From positions 1,555,788-1,619,787 of the forward strand of contig NZ_CP145316.1 in NCBI RefSeq assembly GCF_039555295.1: a DNA stretch of 64,000 bases, written 5' to 3'. A program made the position numbers and the translations under genes. The notes beneath the pieces are model-generated. The model saw only the letters and a list, made by a program, of their open reading frames with translations, was not told the origin of the DNA and did no database searches. The DNA is from Helicobacter mastomyrinus. Lineage in GTDB: Bacteria; Campylobacterota; Campylobacteria; Campylobacterales; Helicobacteraceae. Of this stretch, positions 34,976 through 44,702 are shown piece after piece; position 1 is the first letter of the stretch, and the number at the start of each line of letters is the position of its first letter.

Positions 34976-35269
34976 TTAAAGCCTAACGCTTACATACCAA
35001 TCGTTACAATTTCCCTTAAAAATGCAGTTGTAGCCCCATTGTAGCCCATCAACAAGAAATCCCACACCAAGAGAAGCAAGAAAGCCCTGTCCTTGGGTAT
35101 TGTGCATTTCCTCTTGGGTTAGCACAATAGCATTGACATTATGGGATATGAAGAGTGCTTTCATATCCTCTTGTGTTAAGTTGATATTTTGCTCACTTTT
35201 TTGCGCAGATTCTATTGCGCTTAATGAAGTAAGTCCTAGAACTAAAAAACCTAAAGCTATCTTTTTCAT
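34976..35269 (-). CDS. Small secreted peptide with bacteriocin-leader-like motif
   Basis: A 97-residue protein with a Sec signal peptide ('MKKIALGFLVLGLTSLSAIES'). The mature part contains 'IVLTQEEMHNTQGQGFLASLG', similar to the 'L..EEM..TQG' leaders before bacteriocin cores. A Gly-rich hydrophobic stretch and a short segment with two cysteines (YNCIFKGNCNDWY) follow. It starts after GGAGG and is followed three bases later by the barrel protein gene. It may be an exported peptide or a barrel partner. This is inference from motif and context. Confidence 0.5.
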   Translation of the reverse strand: MKKIALGFLVLGLTSLSAIESAQKSEQNINLTQEDMKALFISHNVNAIVLTQEEMHNTQGQGFLASLGVGFLVDGLQWGYNCIFKGNCNDWYVSVRL

Positions 35270-35891
35270 AATTGACCTCCATAGAAAAAGTTATTGCTAT
35301 TCCAAAAATGACGAAATAAATGGTTTAATCATTACGTTTTGCAACTTAAAGTTTTGTAAAATATTTTTTCTCTCATAATTTATAAAGCGATTTGTTTTGA
35401 TTGATTATTGCTTTTTTCTTTGTTTGTGGGCTTGTGGGGTGATTATTTCTGCTTATCATTATAAAGATTAATACATTCTTTTTGCATTAGCGAGAGTTTG
35501 CAAAACTCAAAACAATCTAGAGAACAAAAGAGTAAGCCAATTCATTTAAGTAAAATGAAAAATATTCTAAAATAGAGATTACCTCTCTACCCTTTAGGCT
35601 TATTCTATTACGCCTTTGCTATTGTAGCTTCGTGTGAAGTCAAATCTCCACTTTGTGCAATTTTTTATACTAAAGTGTAAGCAAACAGATACAGAATCTT
35701 TATACTATATTTTGCTAAAACTCATCGTATTCCCTAATGCAGCTTATTTATGTGTAAAGTAGTAACAATATAGGCTAAGATGACATATATTAGCCTCCTC
35801 TTAATCAAAAAAAAAAAAACAAATTTGATGTACTCTCATACCAGCAAGGCTTAGCAAGATTCTTGCATAAGATTTCACATAAGGAGAGAGA
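35270..35891. other. Intergenic region with A13 tract, no gene seen
   Basis: AT-rich DNA between divergent surface protein genes. No ORF with a ribosome site is visible. A run of 13 A residues (35807-35819) lies about 72 bases upstream of the broken outer membrane protein start, where promoter-spacing tracts occur in Helicobacter. A segment near 35625 (GCTTCGTGTGAAGTC) weakly resembles the hairpin repeats at 37.9 and 49.7 kb. Confidence 0.5.
35807..35819 (+). repeat. A13 homopolymer tract
   Basis: Thirteen A residues upstream of the outer membrane protein pseudogene. Such tracts change length and can tune promoter strength in Helicobacter. Confidence 0.85.
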
Positions 35892-36575
35892 ATGAAAAAT
35901 ATTTATGTTATTAAGTTTGTTGTGTGTTGGCACATTGGGTGCGAAGGAGAGTAGCTTATTTATTGGCGGTATGCTTGGGAGCTGCCTTAATGGATACACG
36001 ATAGAAAATCATTATTATGGCGGGTTTTATGGCATTGATTTTCAAGTCCCTGAAGACGAAGGTAAAGATATTGATAATACAACGAGTTATGACTTCCTCT
36101 ATGGCTTACGTGTGGGCTATAATGCTATGTTTAGCCAAAGACAAGGGTTAAGATTCTACGCCATCTTGCATTCTGGAAGCTACACAGCCATTGACTATAA
36201 GGCGTAAAATACTCAAGTGGTTGCTAATATTGATTATATGCTCTTTTTAGCAATAAACCTAATGCGTGGGGAGTGTTTGTCGGTGGGGGTTATGGCTTTA
36301 GCTTTGGCGATTTTGCTTCATTGATTAAAAAATTTGACAAGCATACTACACAGCCTTATTTTGTGAATTTTGGTGTGATTAAACAGCTCTCACAAAAAGC
36401 TTCTTTGGAGCTAGGGGTGAAACTCTCGCCAATAGATTATGTTAAGTGGGTTGCCTCTACTTCTACAAATGCCACACGCCCCACAGAACCCTGGGGTACT
36501 TATGCTAACCTTGATGTTACGCACAGCATCAAGATACCGGCTATTTTATATTTTGCCTTTGACTATCAATTCTAA
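35892..36575 (+). pseudogene. Broken outer membrane protein gene
   Basis: A barrel-type outer membrane protein gene with three lesions. First, the ATG at 35892, which has GGAGAG upstream, is one base out of frame with the signal peptide read from 35905 ('MLLSLLCVGTLGAKES'); an A5 run just after the ATG explains this, as A4 would restore the frame. Second, a TAA at 36205 stops the frame after 'YTAIDYKA'. Third, the frame changes at a T5 run near 36243, where 'LF' joins 'SNKPNAWGVFVGGGYGFSFGD'. The rest runs to 'PAILYFAFDYQF', a proper barrel end. It was probably 225-230 residues. It is likely nonfunctional now. Confidence 0.8.
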
Positions 36576-36580
36576 TTCTT

Positions 36581-36612
36581 ATAGAATCTTGCTCCTTTGG
36601 GTGAGATTCTAT
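36581..36612 (+). terminator. Hairpin of AGAATCT/AGATTCT words
   Basis: ATAGAATCT (36581-36589) and AGATTCTAT (36604-36612) are exact complements around a 14-base loop, six bases after the pseudogene stop. There is no U-run. The same word pair makes hairpins at 48262 and 49899. Confidence 0.45.
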
Positions 36613-36700
36613 CATTCTACAAGCATAATCCATAGAGATAATCTTTAAGCTATGGGTTGATTGCTGCTTTTAACAATAATGTGATTTGTCTTGCTTAGGC

Positions 36701-37651
36701 TTATGCCTCAAAGAGATGGTGCATATCTTTAGCAATACTGCTTAAAAAAAGTGGCGTATAGGGCGAATTGTGCGCGATGAGTTTGCAAAATGCTATCATA
36801 TCTTGCTTATTAGCTAGGCATTCTATACATATTTTAAGAATCTGCGGCGCATAGTCTTTAGGAATGTGCTTTGGGGCGTGTGAAGGGGACGTAAAATGCT
36901 TGTGGATTCTATGCACGAGGGGTTTATTGCTAATCTCTACAATCATAGAATCTATAGGCATTTTAAAAAACATCAAGGATTCGTTAGGGTGCAAAGAGAG
37001 ATAAATCGTATCTACGCCAAAGATTTTTGTGCTATACGAATCAAACAAATACAAACTTTTATTGTAGTTATCCTCAAAGCTTTCCAGCATAAGCTCCAAA
37101 ATAGCCAATCGCTCCTTAATGCTGTAAATATTACCAATGGGGGAGAATGCAAAGCGAAGCAAGGATTCTATACTATACCACTCTGTGCTTACAAAGCTAT
37201 GTTCTAGCATTAGCTCGTAGCGCATTTGTCGTAAATGTGCGGCGTGTGCGGAATGCCCGAATTTATAAGGAAAGGTAACGACTTTATCGCGATAAGCAGG
37301 GGAGGGGAAACGCGGGTGTATCACAAAGCGGCGCTTAGATTCTTTGTCTAAAATATACTCTAGACTTCCTTCATAGCCTTTGTCGATGATTCTAATCTCA
37401 CTTTTTGGAATCTGTGTTAGCAATGCGAAAAACTCCTCATTATCGCAATCTTTATCCCAAATACGTTGGGGATAGCGGAAAAAATGCGTAATACTATCTA
37501 GCACATCTTTTGAAGGCTCTTTGTTCACGCTTTTGTCAATCCATGAAGTGAGTGTGCGTCTGTCTTTACCAATAATTTGCGCAAAACGTGAAACGCTAAA
37601 GTTGGAGCGCTCATAAATGATAAGCAGACGTTCTAATATGCTAAGTGCCAT
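36701..37651 (-). CDS. Putative HTH regulator, Helicobacter type
   Basis: A 316-residue protein. The N-terminal 50 residues (RLLIIYERSNFSVSRFAQIIGKDRRTLTSWIDKS) form a likely helix-turn-helix. The rest has mixed helices and strands with a central segment 'YRDKVVTFPYKFGHSAHAAHLRQMRYELMLEHSF' and 'GVDTIYLSLHPNESLMFF', possibly a ligand-sensing domain. I do not recognise the family. It points towards the outer membrane protein pseudogene and might regulate surface genes, but nothing in the sequence proves that. Confidence 0.55.
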   Translation of the reverse strand: MALSILERLLIIYERSNFSVSRFAQIIGKDRRTLTSWIDKSVNKEPSKDVLDSITHFFRYPQRIWDKDCDNEEFFALLTQIPKSEIRIIDKGYEGSLEYILDKESKRRFVIHPRFPSPAYRDKVVTFPYKFGHSAHAAHLRQMRYELMLEHSFVSTEWYSIESLLRFAFSPIGNIYSIKERLAILELMLESFEDNYNKSLYLFDSYSTKIFGVDTIYLSLHPNESLMFFKMPIDSMIVEISNKPLVHRIHKHFTSPSHAPKHIPKDYAPQILKICIECLANKQDMIAFCKLIAHNSPYTPLFLSSIAKDMHHLFEA

Positions 37652-38183
37652 ACTTTATCCTTGGTTTTTAAAGTAATGCTGTTCTTTAATATGTATTAAT
37701 ATACTAAAATTTTTATAAAATAAGAAATATAATCAAGGAGAGGGATAGCTTCCTCTATTTTTTAGTGAGATATGCGGACTACATCTTTTTGCGATAAAAG
37801 ATATTAAAAGCATTAAAGTAAAAATATTTTTTGAGATCTTTAAATATCAAAAAAACAACCCATCGTTTTTGGCACAAACAAGATTTCAAAATTGCTTATT
37901 CACAAGTGAGGTATATCCTCACTTGTATAAAATTAATTGCACGATAGTGCCTCCTCTTAAAGCGTTGTCGGGGTGGGGGATTTTTAAGGGGGAGGGAGCG
38001 ACTTCGCATTTGTGTGAAACACTAATCCACACTTGCAAATTTAAGCCCCTCCCCCTTAATAGAAAAAGAATCTCAACAAAGTAGTGTTTGTAAAAAATCA
38101 AACAAAAACCATCAATATTTCAATTCAAACAAACACAATTTTATTTGCATTATTATATAGAATCCCTACAAAGCATAAGGAGG
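37652..38183. other. Intergenic region with hairpin repeat (copy A)
   Basis: No gene is seen. It holds a stem ACAAGTGAGG-TATAT-CCTCACTTGT (37902-37926), then a small stem GCAC/GTGC. A large inverted repeat of 13 bases follows (TTAAGGGGGAGGG at 37984-37996 with its complement at 38047-38059). Inside the large repeat is CTAATCCACACTTGCAAA, also found at 49,751. The first 100 bases resemble 60,995-61,100. It looks like a dispersed intergenic repeat family. Confidence 0.6.
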
Positions 38184-41100
38184 CTATATGCCAATTTTGC
38201 GCACGACTATTCTAAAGAGTGGTGGGAGGATAAGCAATGTGAGTATTGAGGAAGTTACAAGCCCACCTAGAACGACAATAGCTAGGGGTTTTTGCACTTC
38301 GCTTCCCACACCAGAAGAGAGCAGCATAGGCACAAGCCCAAATCCTGCGATAAATGCCGTCATTAGCACCGGACGTAATCGCCGCTTTGCCCCAATTACA
38401 ATCGTATCATCAAGGCTATATCCCTCTTTAAGTAGTTGCAAGAAATAGCCCACCATCACTACGCCATTGAGAACGGCAATACCAAAAAGTGCGATAAAGC
38501 CCACAGAAGCAGGGACAGAAATATATTCCCCCGATAAAAAGAGTGAGATAAGCCCACCAGTAACGGCAAAGGGAATATTGAGCAAAATCAGCAAAGAGAG
38601 AGAGACGGATTTAAGGGTAAAAAAGAGAATGAAAAATATAGCTAAAATACTAAGTGGAATAACGGTAGAGAATCGTTTATTAGCGCGCTGTTGATTCTCA
38701 AACTGCCCTCCATAGACAATAGAGTAACCCTCTGGCAGCTCTACTTGTGCGGCAATTTTTTGCTTTGCTTCCTCGACAAACCCGCCCAAATCGCGCCCTA
38801 TCACATTGCTTCGCACGACACTATAGCGCTTAGACTGCTCCCTTTGAATCTGCACGGGTCCATCGACTTCTTTAATGTTTGCTACCGAGCTAATAGGCAC
38901 AGGATTCCCATCTAATGAACTCATTTGCAGGCTTTTAAGCTTGGTAATATCCGAGGCAATATCGGCATCTTGACGAATGATAACGGGGATTCTTGCAAAG
39001 CCCTGTGGGATATATGTAACAATAATGCCCTCAAGGCTAGAGCGCATAAATTTGGTAAGCTCATCGCTTGAAATACCTGTGCTTGCCATTACGGAGTGCT
39101 GGGGCGTTACATAAAGATAATTTACCCCTTTATTAAGTGTGGTGAAGACTTCAGCCGAGCCTTGAATGTTTTTGAGAACATTTACAATTTGTGTGCTTAG
39201 CTCGTTGAGCTTTTCAATCTCTAAGCCAAAGATTTTGATGGCTAAATCACCCCGAACACCGGTAAGCATTTCGGAAATCCTCATATCAATAGGCTGCACA
39301 AGGGCAATATTCATACCCTTAAAATCACTCACTACATCGCGGATTTTATCCTCTATCTCCTCCATATTTTTTGCTTGCCATTGCTCTTTAGGTTTAAAGG
39401 ATATAAATGCATCGCTTTGGTTGAATCCTGCAGGGTCTAGCCCCACTTCATCAGCACCTGTGCGTGTTACAACACTTTTAATCTCTGGCACCCTCTCTAG
39501 CAATTCTTTTTGTATAAGTAACATCATATCGCGGCTTTGCTCTAGCGAGATAGAGGGGCTAGATTCAATATTGAGTACTAAATTGCCTTCTTGCAGGGTA
39601 GGCATAAAGGCACTTCCTATAAATGGGAAGAGAGAGAAGCTTAAAATAAGGAAGCCTGCCGCTCCACAAAGCAAAATTTTTGTCTTTGTGAGGGCAAAAT
39701 GCAGCATAGGAGCGTAGATTCTATGAAAGAATTGTGTAACTTTGGTTTCGTGATGTGATGTGGCTTTTAACACAAATGAGCTAATTACAGGAATAACGGT
39801 CATAGAGAGTATGAGTGAGCCAAGCAGGGCAAATACAATCGTTTGAGCAAGTGGGACAAAGAACTTGCCCTCTAACCCCTCAAGAGTGAGAATAGGGACA
39901 AAAAAGACGATGATAATAAGGATTCCGCTAAAAACAGATACGGAGATTTCCTTACAGGCGCGATAAATCGTGTGGAGCTTATGTGAGTTTTTAGCTAAAC
40001 TTAGTTTTTCAAAGGCATTTTCAACGGTAACCACAGCAGAATCTACTAAGATTCCCACTGCAATAGCTAACCCCCCAAGACTCATAAGATTTGCCGAAAT
40101 GCCATAATAGCGCATCATCACAAAAGCCACAGCAATAGCAAGAGGCAGGATAACGCTCACAGCCACAGCTGCGCGGACATCTCCTAGAAACAAAAAGAGC
40201 AAAACCACAATCAAAATAATAGCCTCTGCAAGTGTTTTAATCACATTATTCACAGCTTTTTGTGTCAGCTCTGAGCGGTCATAGAATACACGCATTTCTA
40301 GATTTTCTGGTAATTCTGCTTTTAGTTCCTCCATTTTGACTTTTATATCTTTAATCGCATCACGTGAATTTGCCCCTTTAAGCGATAGCACTAAGCCCTG
40401 TGTGGTCTCACCCTTGCCATCAATGGTAGTGAGCCCAAGCCGTGTCATATGATGCTCTACCACATCGCAAAAGTTACCTATCTGCGTATAGCCATATTTT
40501 GTAATAATAGGGATACTTTTGATTTGCTGGATATCCATCGCGCCTGTTTGAATCTTCACAATAAAGCTCTCCTCATCGCGTGATACCCGCCCAGCGCCAT
40601 CATTTTTGAGATTCGCATCAAGTATTTCTTCTAAATTGCTAATAGTGATCCCAAGTCGTGCCATATCATCAAAATCTGGCACGACTACAATCGCCTTAGC
40701 ATACCCGCCTAAGCGGTTAATATCCGCCACGCCTTTGATATTGCGCAATGCCGGGCGAATAGTGAAATCAAGGAGTTGGCGCTTTTGCACCTCGCTTATA
40801 GAGCCATCGCTTTCAAGAGTGAACATAAACATATCGCTTAGTGGCGTTACAATAGGGACTAAGCTGCCGCTTACGCCTGAGGGCAAATCGCCCATAGTGG
40901 TAGAGAGCTTTTCATTGACCATATTACGCGCGAGATAAATATCTGTGCCATCATTAAAATCAATAGTAATATCGGCAATGCCGTATTTTGAGAGGCTGCG
41001 CAAACTCTTTTGATTAGGCAAACCAAGTAATTCTAGCTCTAAAGGACGCACAACGCGATTTTCTACCTCTTCTGGCGCCATACCCGGGGCTTTGAGGACG

Positions 41101-41246
41101 ATTTTTACCTGTGTGGAGGAGACATCAGGGAAAGCATCAATGGGAATGGTAAAAAATGAATACACACCAAATATAAAAAGCATAATTGCACTTAAGATAA
41201 CAATCATACGTTGGCGGAGGGCAGATTCAATAATTTTAGATAGCAT
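38184..41246 (-). CDS. cznA: Heavy-metal RND efflux pump CznA (CzcA/CusA type)
   Basis: A 1020-residue inner membrane RND pump with 12 helices and two large periplasmic loops. It exports divalent metals (Cd, Zn, Ni in H. pylori) using the proton gradient. The start is 'LSKIIESALRQRMIVILSAIMLFIFGVYSFFTIPIDAFPDVS', typical of the heavy-metal class. Helix four carries 'GILVDSAVVTVENAFE', with the Asp and Glu expected for proton relay. Length and gene order match H. pylori cznA. It is last in a three-gene operon and overlaps cznB by one base. Confidence 0.92.
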   Translation of the reverse strand: MLSKIIESALRQRMIVILSAIMLFIFGVYSFFTIPIDAFPDVSSTQVKIVLKAPGMAPEEVENRVVRPLELELLGLPNQKSLRSLSKYGIADITIDFNDGTDIYLARNMVNEKLSTTMGDLPSGVSGSLVPIVTPLSDMFMFTLESDGSISEVQKRQLLDFTIRPALRNIKGVADINRLGGYAKAIVVVPDFDDMARLGITISNLEEILDANLKNDGAGRVSRDEESFIVKIQTGAMDIQQIKSIPIITKYGYTQIGNFCDVVEHHMTRLGLTTIDGKGETTQGLVLSLKGANSRDAIKDIKVKMEELKAELPENLEMRVFYDRSELTQKAVNNVIKTLAEAIILIVVLLFLFLGDVRAAVAVSVILPLAIAVAFVMMRYYGISANLMSLGGLAIAVGILVDSAVVTVENAFEKLSLAKNSHKLHTIYRACKEISVSVFSGILIIIVFFVPILTLEGLEGKFFVPLAQTIVFALLGSLILSMTVIPVISSFVLKATSHHETKVTQFFHRIYAPMLHFALTKTKILLCGAAGFLILSFSLFPFIGSAFMPTLQEGNLVLNIESSPSISLEQSRDMMLLIQKELLERVPEIKSVVTRTGADEVGLDPAGFNQSDAFISFKPKEQWQAKNMEEIEDKIRDVVSDFKGMNIALVQPIDMRISEMLTGVRGDLAIKIFGLEIEKLNELSTQIVNVLKNIQGSAEVFTTLNKGVNYLYVTPQHSVMASTGISSDELTKFMRSSLEGIIVTYIPQGFARIPVIIRQDADIASDITKLKSLQMSSLDGNPVPISSVANIKEVDGPVQIQREQSKRYSVVRSNVIGRDLGGFVEEAKQKIAAQVELPEGYSIVYGGQFENQQRANKRFSTVIPLSILAIFFILFFTLKSVSLSLLILLNIPFAVTGGLISLFLSGEYISVPASVGFIALFGIAVLNGVVMVGYFLQLLKEGYSLDDTIVIGAKRRLRPVLMTAFIAGFGLVPMLLSSGVGSEVQKPLAIVVLGGLVTSSILTLLILPPLFRIVVRKIGI

Positions 41247-42334
41247 TACTCTCTCCCAAGTCCGTCCATTATGCCTTTAAGACTAATGATATTGCCTGTG
41301 GCAATCTTGTTTTGATTAGTTAATCCTTTAGGGTTAATCACAAAGCTACTATCGCGCTCTTCAACGACTTCTATTTTGGTAGGTTTAAAGCCCTTAGCAC
41401 TTTGGACAAACACAAGGTAGTCATTACCATTTTTGATAACAGCCGATGAAGGGATAAGAATCGTCCCCTTAGGCAGTAATCCATCGATATATACCTCTAG
41501 CATTTCACCCACTTTGAGATTGGTATTGTGGATATTTGCCGTAGCAAGAATGGTATTTGAGATTTTATCTATCACCACGGATAAGGTTTCAATCTCACCG
41601 ATTCTGTTGCCATTATCATCAAAGACAGGAGCACCTTTTTGGATATTATGCGAGAGGTGGAGGGGGATTTTAATACGTCCTAGGAGATTATTGCTCATAT
41701 TATCGGTATTTTTTGAGATTCTCACATAAGGGGTAAAGGCTTCGATTTTCTCACCGCTTTGCTTTGGAGCCACGGATAGAATCCCTGAAGCCTTTGCCAC
41801 CACAGGGAAGCCGTATTTGCCTTGAGAGCCATTTTTGATAAAGTTAGGGTCGATGCCAAGTAAATCAAGCTTTGATTTAATCTCATTAAGTTTTAAGCGC
41901 AATTCATTCATTGTAAGATAGCTTAATTGATATTCGCGCTTGGAGATCACTCCTGCTTTATAAAGCGATTTGTCTTTAGCTTCATTTTCAGCGGCAATTT
42001 TTAATCGCTCCTGCGTATTGGTAAGCTCAAAAAAGAGTGCACTTAGCTCATTTGAGCTAATATCACAGATTAAATCTCCTTTTTGGACGAGTTCGCCCTC
42101 ACGTTTGTAGATATTTACAACAATGGTTTCAAAACTTGAGCTTTGTGTGGTAGAGCTTTTATCATCAAAGTCAATGAGAGCGTTAAATGGCACACCCTTG
42201 GTATTAAAGGCTTGATTAAGGGGAATCATTTTAATACCATTTTTGCTAATTTCCTCAAGTGAAATGACAATCTCTTCAAAGCAGAGGGCAAATTGCATAA
42301 AGATGAAGGGAGCAAACCATAGAGTTTTTTTCAC
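41246..42334 (-). CDS. cznB: Metal efflux periplasmic adaptor CznB
   Basis: A 362-residue membrane fusion protein linking CznA with the outer membrane channel. It has a signal peptide (MKKTLWFAPFIFMQFALC) and the adaptor layout: a first lipoyl half 'VVNIYKREGELVQKGDLICDISS', a helical hairpin (residues 110-160, 'ELTNTQERLKIAAENEAKDKS'), a second lipoyl half near 'SGILSVAPKQSGEKIEAFTPYVRIS', then a beta-barrel and membrane-proximal domain. It overlaps both neighbours by one to four bases, so translation is coupled. Confidence 0.88.
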   Translation of the reverse strand: MKKTLWFAPFIFMQFALCFEEIVISLEEISKNGIKMIPLNQAFNTKGVPFNALIDFDDKSSTTQSSSFETIVVNIYKREGELVQKGDLICDISSNELSALFFELTNTQERLKIAAENEAKDKSLYKAGVISKREYQLSYLTMNELRLKLNEIKSKLDLLGIDPNFIKNGSQGKYGFPVVAKASGILSVAPKQSGEKIEAFTPYVRISKNTDNMSNNLLGRIKIPLHLSHNIQKGAPVFDDNGNRIGEIETLSVVIDKISNTILATANIHNTNLKVGEMLEVYIDGLLPKGTILIPSSAVIKNGNDYLVFVQSAKGFKPTKIEVVEERDSSFVINPKGLTNQNKIATGNIISLKGIMDGLGRE

Positions 42335-43632
42335 GATTTTTCCTTTGTAGATGAGGTTAGAGGGAGATTCAGCACGGAGCTTAATGTCTCTTCTAGTTTG
42401 GCAAGTGTAGATATGTAATCACGTTTTGCCTGTGTGGTAGCTATCATCGCGTCTAAATGCTCATTTTTAACACTTAGATATTCAAATGCGCTGATTTTCC
42501 CCGCTTCATAGCCAATACGTGAGGTTTCACTGAGTTCTGCACGATTATTTTCATTATCTTTGGCTAAAGCGATGATTTCTTGTTTCACATCAAGCTGTTC
42601 GAGATAGGATTTTGCATTCATTAATAGTGAATCCTTTAAGATTTCGCTCTCACGTATAGCGCCGCTTTGCAAGGCAAGATACATAGCTTTTTGATTGCCG
42701 TATTTAGTCGTAAGTGGTAGGGGAACTTTGATTTTAAACACCACACCATTGCTTGTTTCACTTGTGTTAATCCCACCCCCGATTTCAAAGCTATCAAATC
42801 GGCTTTGCGAGGCGATTTTGGCACTATATTGATAGTCTTTAATATCAAGGGCAATAATATCCAAATAGAGATTTTCTTTTAAATTTTTTTCAAGATAGGG
42901 AGTATCGATTGAATGTAAGAATGCAAAGTCTAAGCCATTAATGTGTAAGTCGCTATCTTGAGTTGTGATGCCAAGTATGACTTTAAGAGCATTAAGGGTG
43001 TTAAGCATTTCTGTGTAAGAGGTTTTGAGTGCGACTTTGGTAGAGAGGAAATCGCTTTTGAAAAAGAGATATTGGGCTTTGCTGATACGTCCTGCTTCAT
43101 ATTGCACTTGCGAGATTTTAAGCTGGTTTTTGGCATTTTCATAACGTGTGGTGTAGATTTGATGCTGCTCATTCAGGACTAGGTAGTCTAGGTAGAGACG
43201 TTTTGCATTAATGAGGGCGAGACGCTTGGTTAGCTCATAGGATTTTTCTTGCCTTAGAATTTTGTTTTGATAGCTTTGAGAGAGAGTGTAGCTCACCCAC
43301 GGCAATCGTGGAGCAAGCATAAATAAAATAAGACTTTCAGGCTGTGTGCCACCAGCTGGGGATTTTACACGAGTAACTTCCGCGTCAATATAGGGGCTAT
43401 TCCACGCACGATTTGCCTTCCCTTCATAAAGGAGACTTTGCGCCATCGCACGGGATTTAGCAAGATAAGTAGAGTTTTGCTCTATGCGTTCAATAAATTC
43501 ATCAATACTCATATCCTGCTTAATTGTGGGCTTATGGATATGAAATTCCTCTTCAAGTCTATTGAAATCTACAAATTCAGAATCCCCCAATGCTACACTA
43601 AAAGAGAGCATAAGGATATAGATATATTTCAT
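42331..43632 (-). CDS. cznC: Metal efflux outer membrane channel CznC
   Basis: A 433-residue TolC-family outer membrane factor, first gene of the efflux operon. It has a short signal peptide (MKYIYILMLSFSVALG) and long alpha-helical hairpins such as 'SRAMAQSLLYEGKANRAWNSPYIDAEVTRVKSP' and 'TRYENAKNQLKISQVQYEAGRISKAQYLFFKSDFLSTKVALKTSYTEMLNTLNALKVILG', where 'QYEAGRIS' is the usual loop motif. It repeats in the second half (RIGYEAGKISAFEYL). Overlap with cznB is four bases. Confidence 0.85.
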   Translation of the reverse strand: MKYIYILMLSFSVALGDSEFVDFNRLEEEFHIHKPTIKQDMSIDEFIERIEQNSTYLAKSRAMAQSLLYEGKANRAWNSPYIDAEVTRVKSPAGGTQPESLILFMLAPRLPWVSYTLSQSYQNKILRQEKSYELTKRLALINAKRLYLDYLVLNEQHQIYTTRYENAKNQLKISQVQYEAGRISKAQYLFFKSDFLSTKVALKTSYTEMLNTLNALKVILGITTQDSDLHINGLDFAFLHSIDTPYLEKNLKENLYLDIIALDIKDYQYSAKIASQSRFDSFEIGGGINTSETSNGVVFKIKVPLPLTTKYGNQKAMYLALQSGAIRESEILKDSLLMNAKSYLEQLDVKQEIIALAKDNENNRAELSETSRIGYEAGKISAFEYLSVKNEHLDAMIATTQAKRDYISTLAKLEETLSSVLNLPLTSSTKEKS

Positions 43633-43715
43633 TATTTGTTATCCTTGTTTTGGTTGCCAAAGCGTATTGTAAGAATATGCTTTTAATTGCATAATAATAT
43701 CCTTGTCTTTTTGTT

Positions 43716-44702
43716 TTAATGCTTAAGATTCTTTTTAAAATCCCGTAGAAGACTATGAAACCGGTTAAGAAACACAGGATTTTTTGCACTGAGGTAATCC
43801 ATAACCATAGCCAGTTGGGCTTGGTTAGAGGTTGTGATAATCTTAATACAGGCACTGCTAAATTCCTGCTCATCGCTCCCATACATAGATTCTTCAAGCA
43901 TTTGAATATATTGGGCATAGACTTTTTGATCACGTTCATCTCGTCTTTTATCTTCAAGGATTCTCTCTTTTAAGATTTCAAGTTCTTCATAAGGGATATT
44001 TTTGAGGTGATTTTTAGAGTACATACCCGTGAGTTGGCGGATTTCAGCTACAAGATTAAGTTTCTCGGGGATATTGTTTAAATACTCTTTGTAGGTTTCA
44101 TTAAAAATATTTTTTGGCATAAAATCTTTTATAACAAGCAGTTTTAAACGCGCCATATCCACAATTTGCCGTCGTTTTGTTTCATCGGTGAGTTCAGCAA
44201 TAGTTTTTTTTAATCGTGCGATGTCATCGCGGTTTTTTTCATAAAAATTTAATATAGTTTTATATTCTTCAATAGGCATTCCTTTGAGGTGTTTAGCGAT
44301 TCGATCTAAAAGTGTTTCTTGAAATTCACGATAAGCAATACGCAAGATTCTCTGTAATTTATGCACAGATATATTTTTTACATTCATAGTTAAAATATCA
44401 GCAATATCGCTATAGCTAAAGTGATTAAAACCTTCTCTTATGAGTTCAATCAGCATAAAAGTATTATCCGCATTTTCACGCACTTGAGTTTTAAGATCCC
44501 CAATATCCGCCTCATCAAGTGTGCTTTTTACAGCATAAGAATCTTCGTCTATAAAGTGTAAGAAGTTTAATGTCTGTGTGCGGGTGTCCTTCTCATAGAG
44601 GTTTATCATCTCATCACGTTCAAGATTCTCTAATTCCTGCTCGGTATGTCCGTGTCGCAGTAAAAATGCCTTGATGAGCGTTATATCACCTCGTGTATTC
44701 AT
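43716..44702 (-). CDS. Conserved helical protein downstream of folP
   Basis: A 328-residue, almost entirely helical, charged protein. It lacks signal peptide and membrane helices. Segments such as 'ELIREGFNHFSYSDIADILTMNVKNISVHKLQRILRI' could form a small helical bundle. Its ATG overlaps the folP stop (ATGA). In H. pylori an uncharacterised gene also follows folP, and I take this as its counterpart by position. The function is unknown. Confidence 0.65.
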   Translation of the reverse strand: MNTRGDITLIKAFLLRHGHTEQELENLERDEMINLYEKDTRTQTLNFLHFIDEDSYAVKSTLDEADIGDLKTQVRENADNTFMLIELIREGFNHFSYSDIADILTMNVKNISVHKLQRILRIAYREFQETLLDRIAKHLKGMPIEEYKTILNFYEKNRDDIARLKKTIAELTDETKRRQIVDMARLKLLVIKDFMPKNIFNETYKEYLNNIPEKLNLVAEIRQLTGMYSKNHLKNIPYEELEILKERILEDKRRDERDQKVYAQYIQMLEESMYGSDEQEFSSACIKIITTSNQAQLAMVMDYLSAKNPVFLNRFHSLLRDFKKNLKH

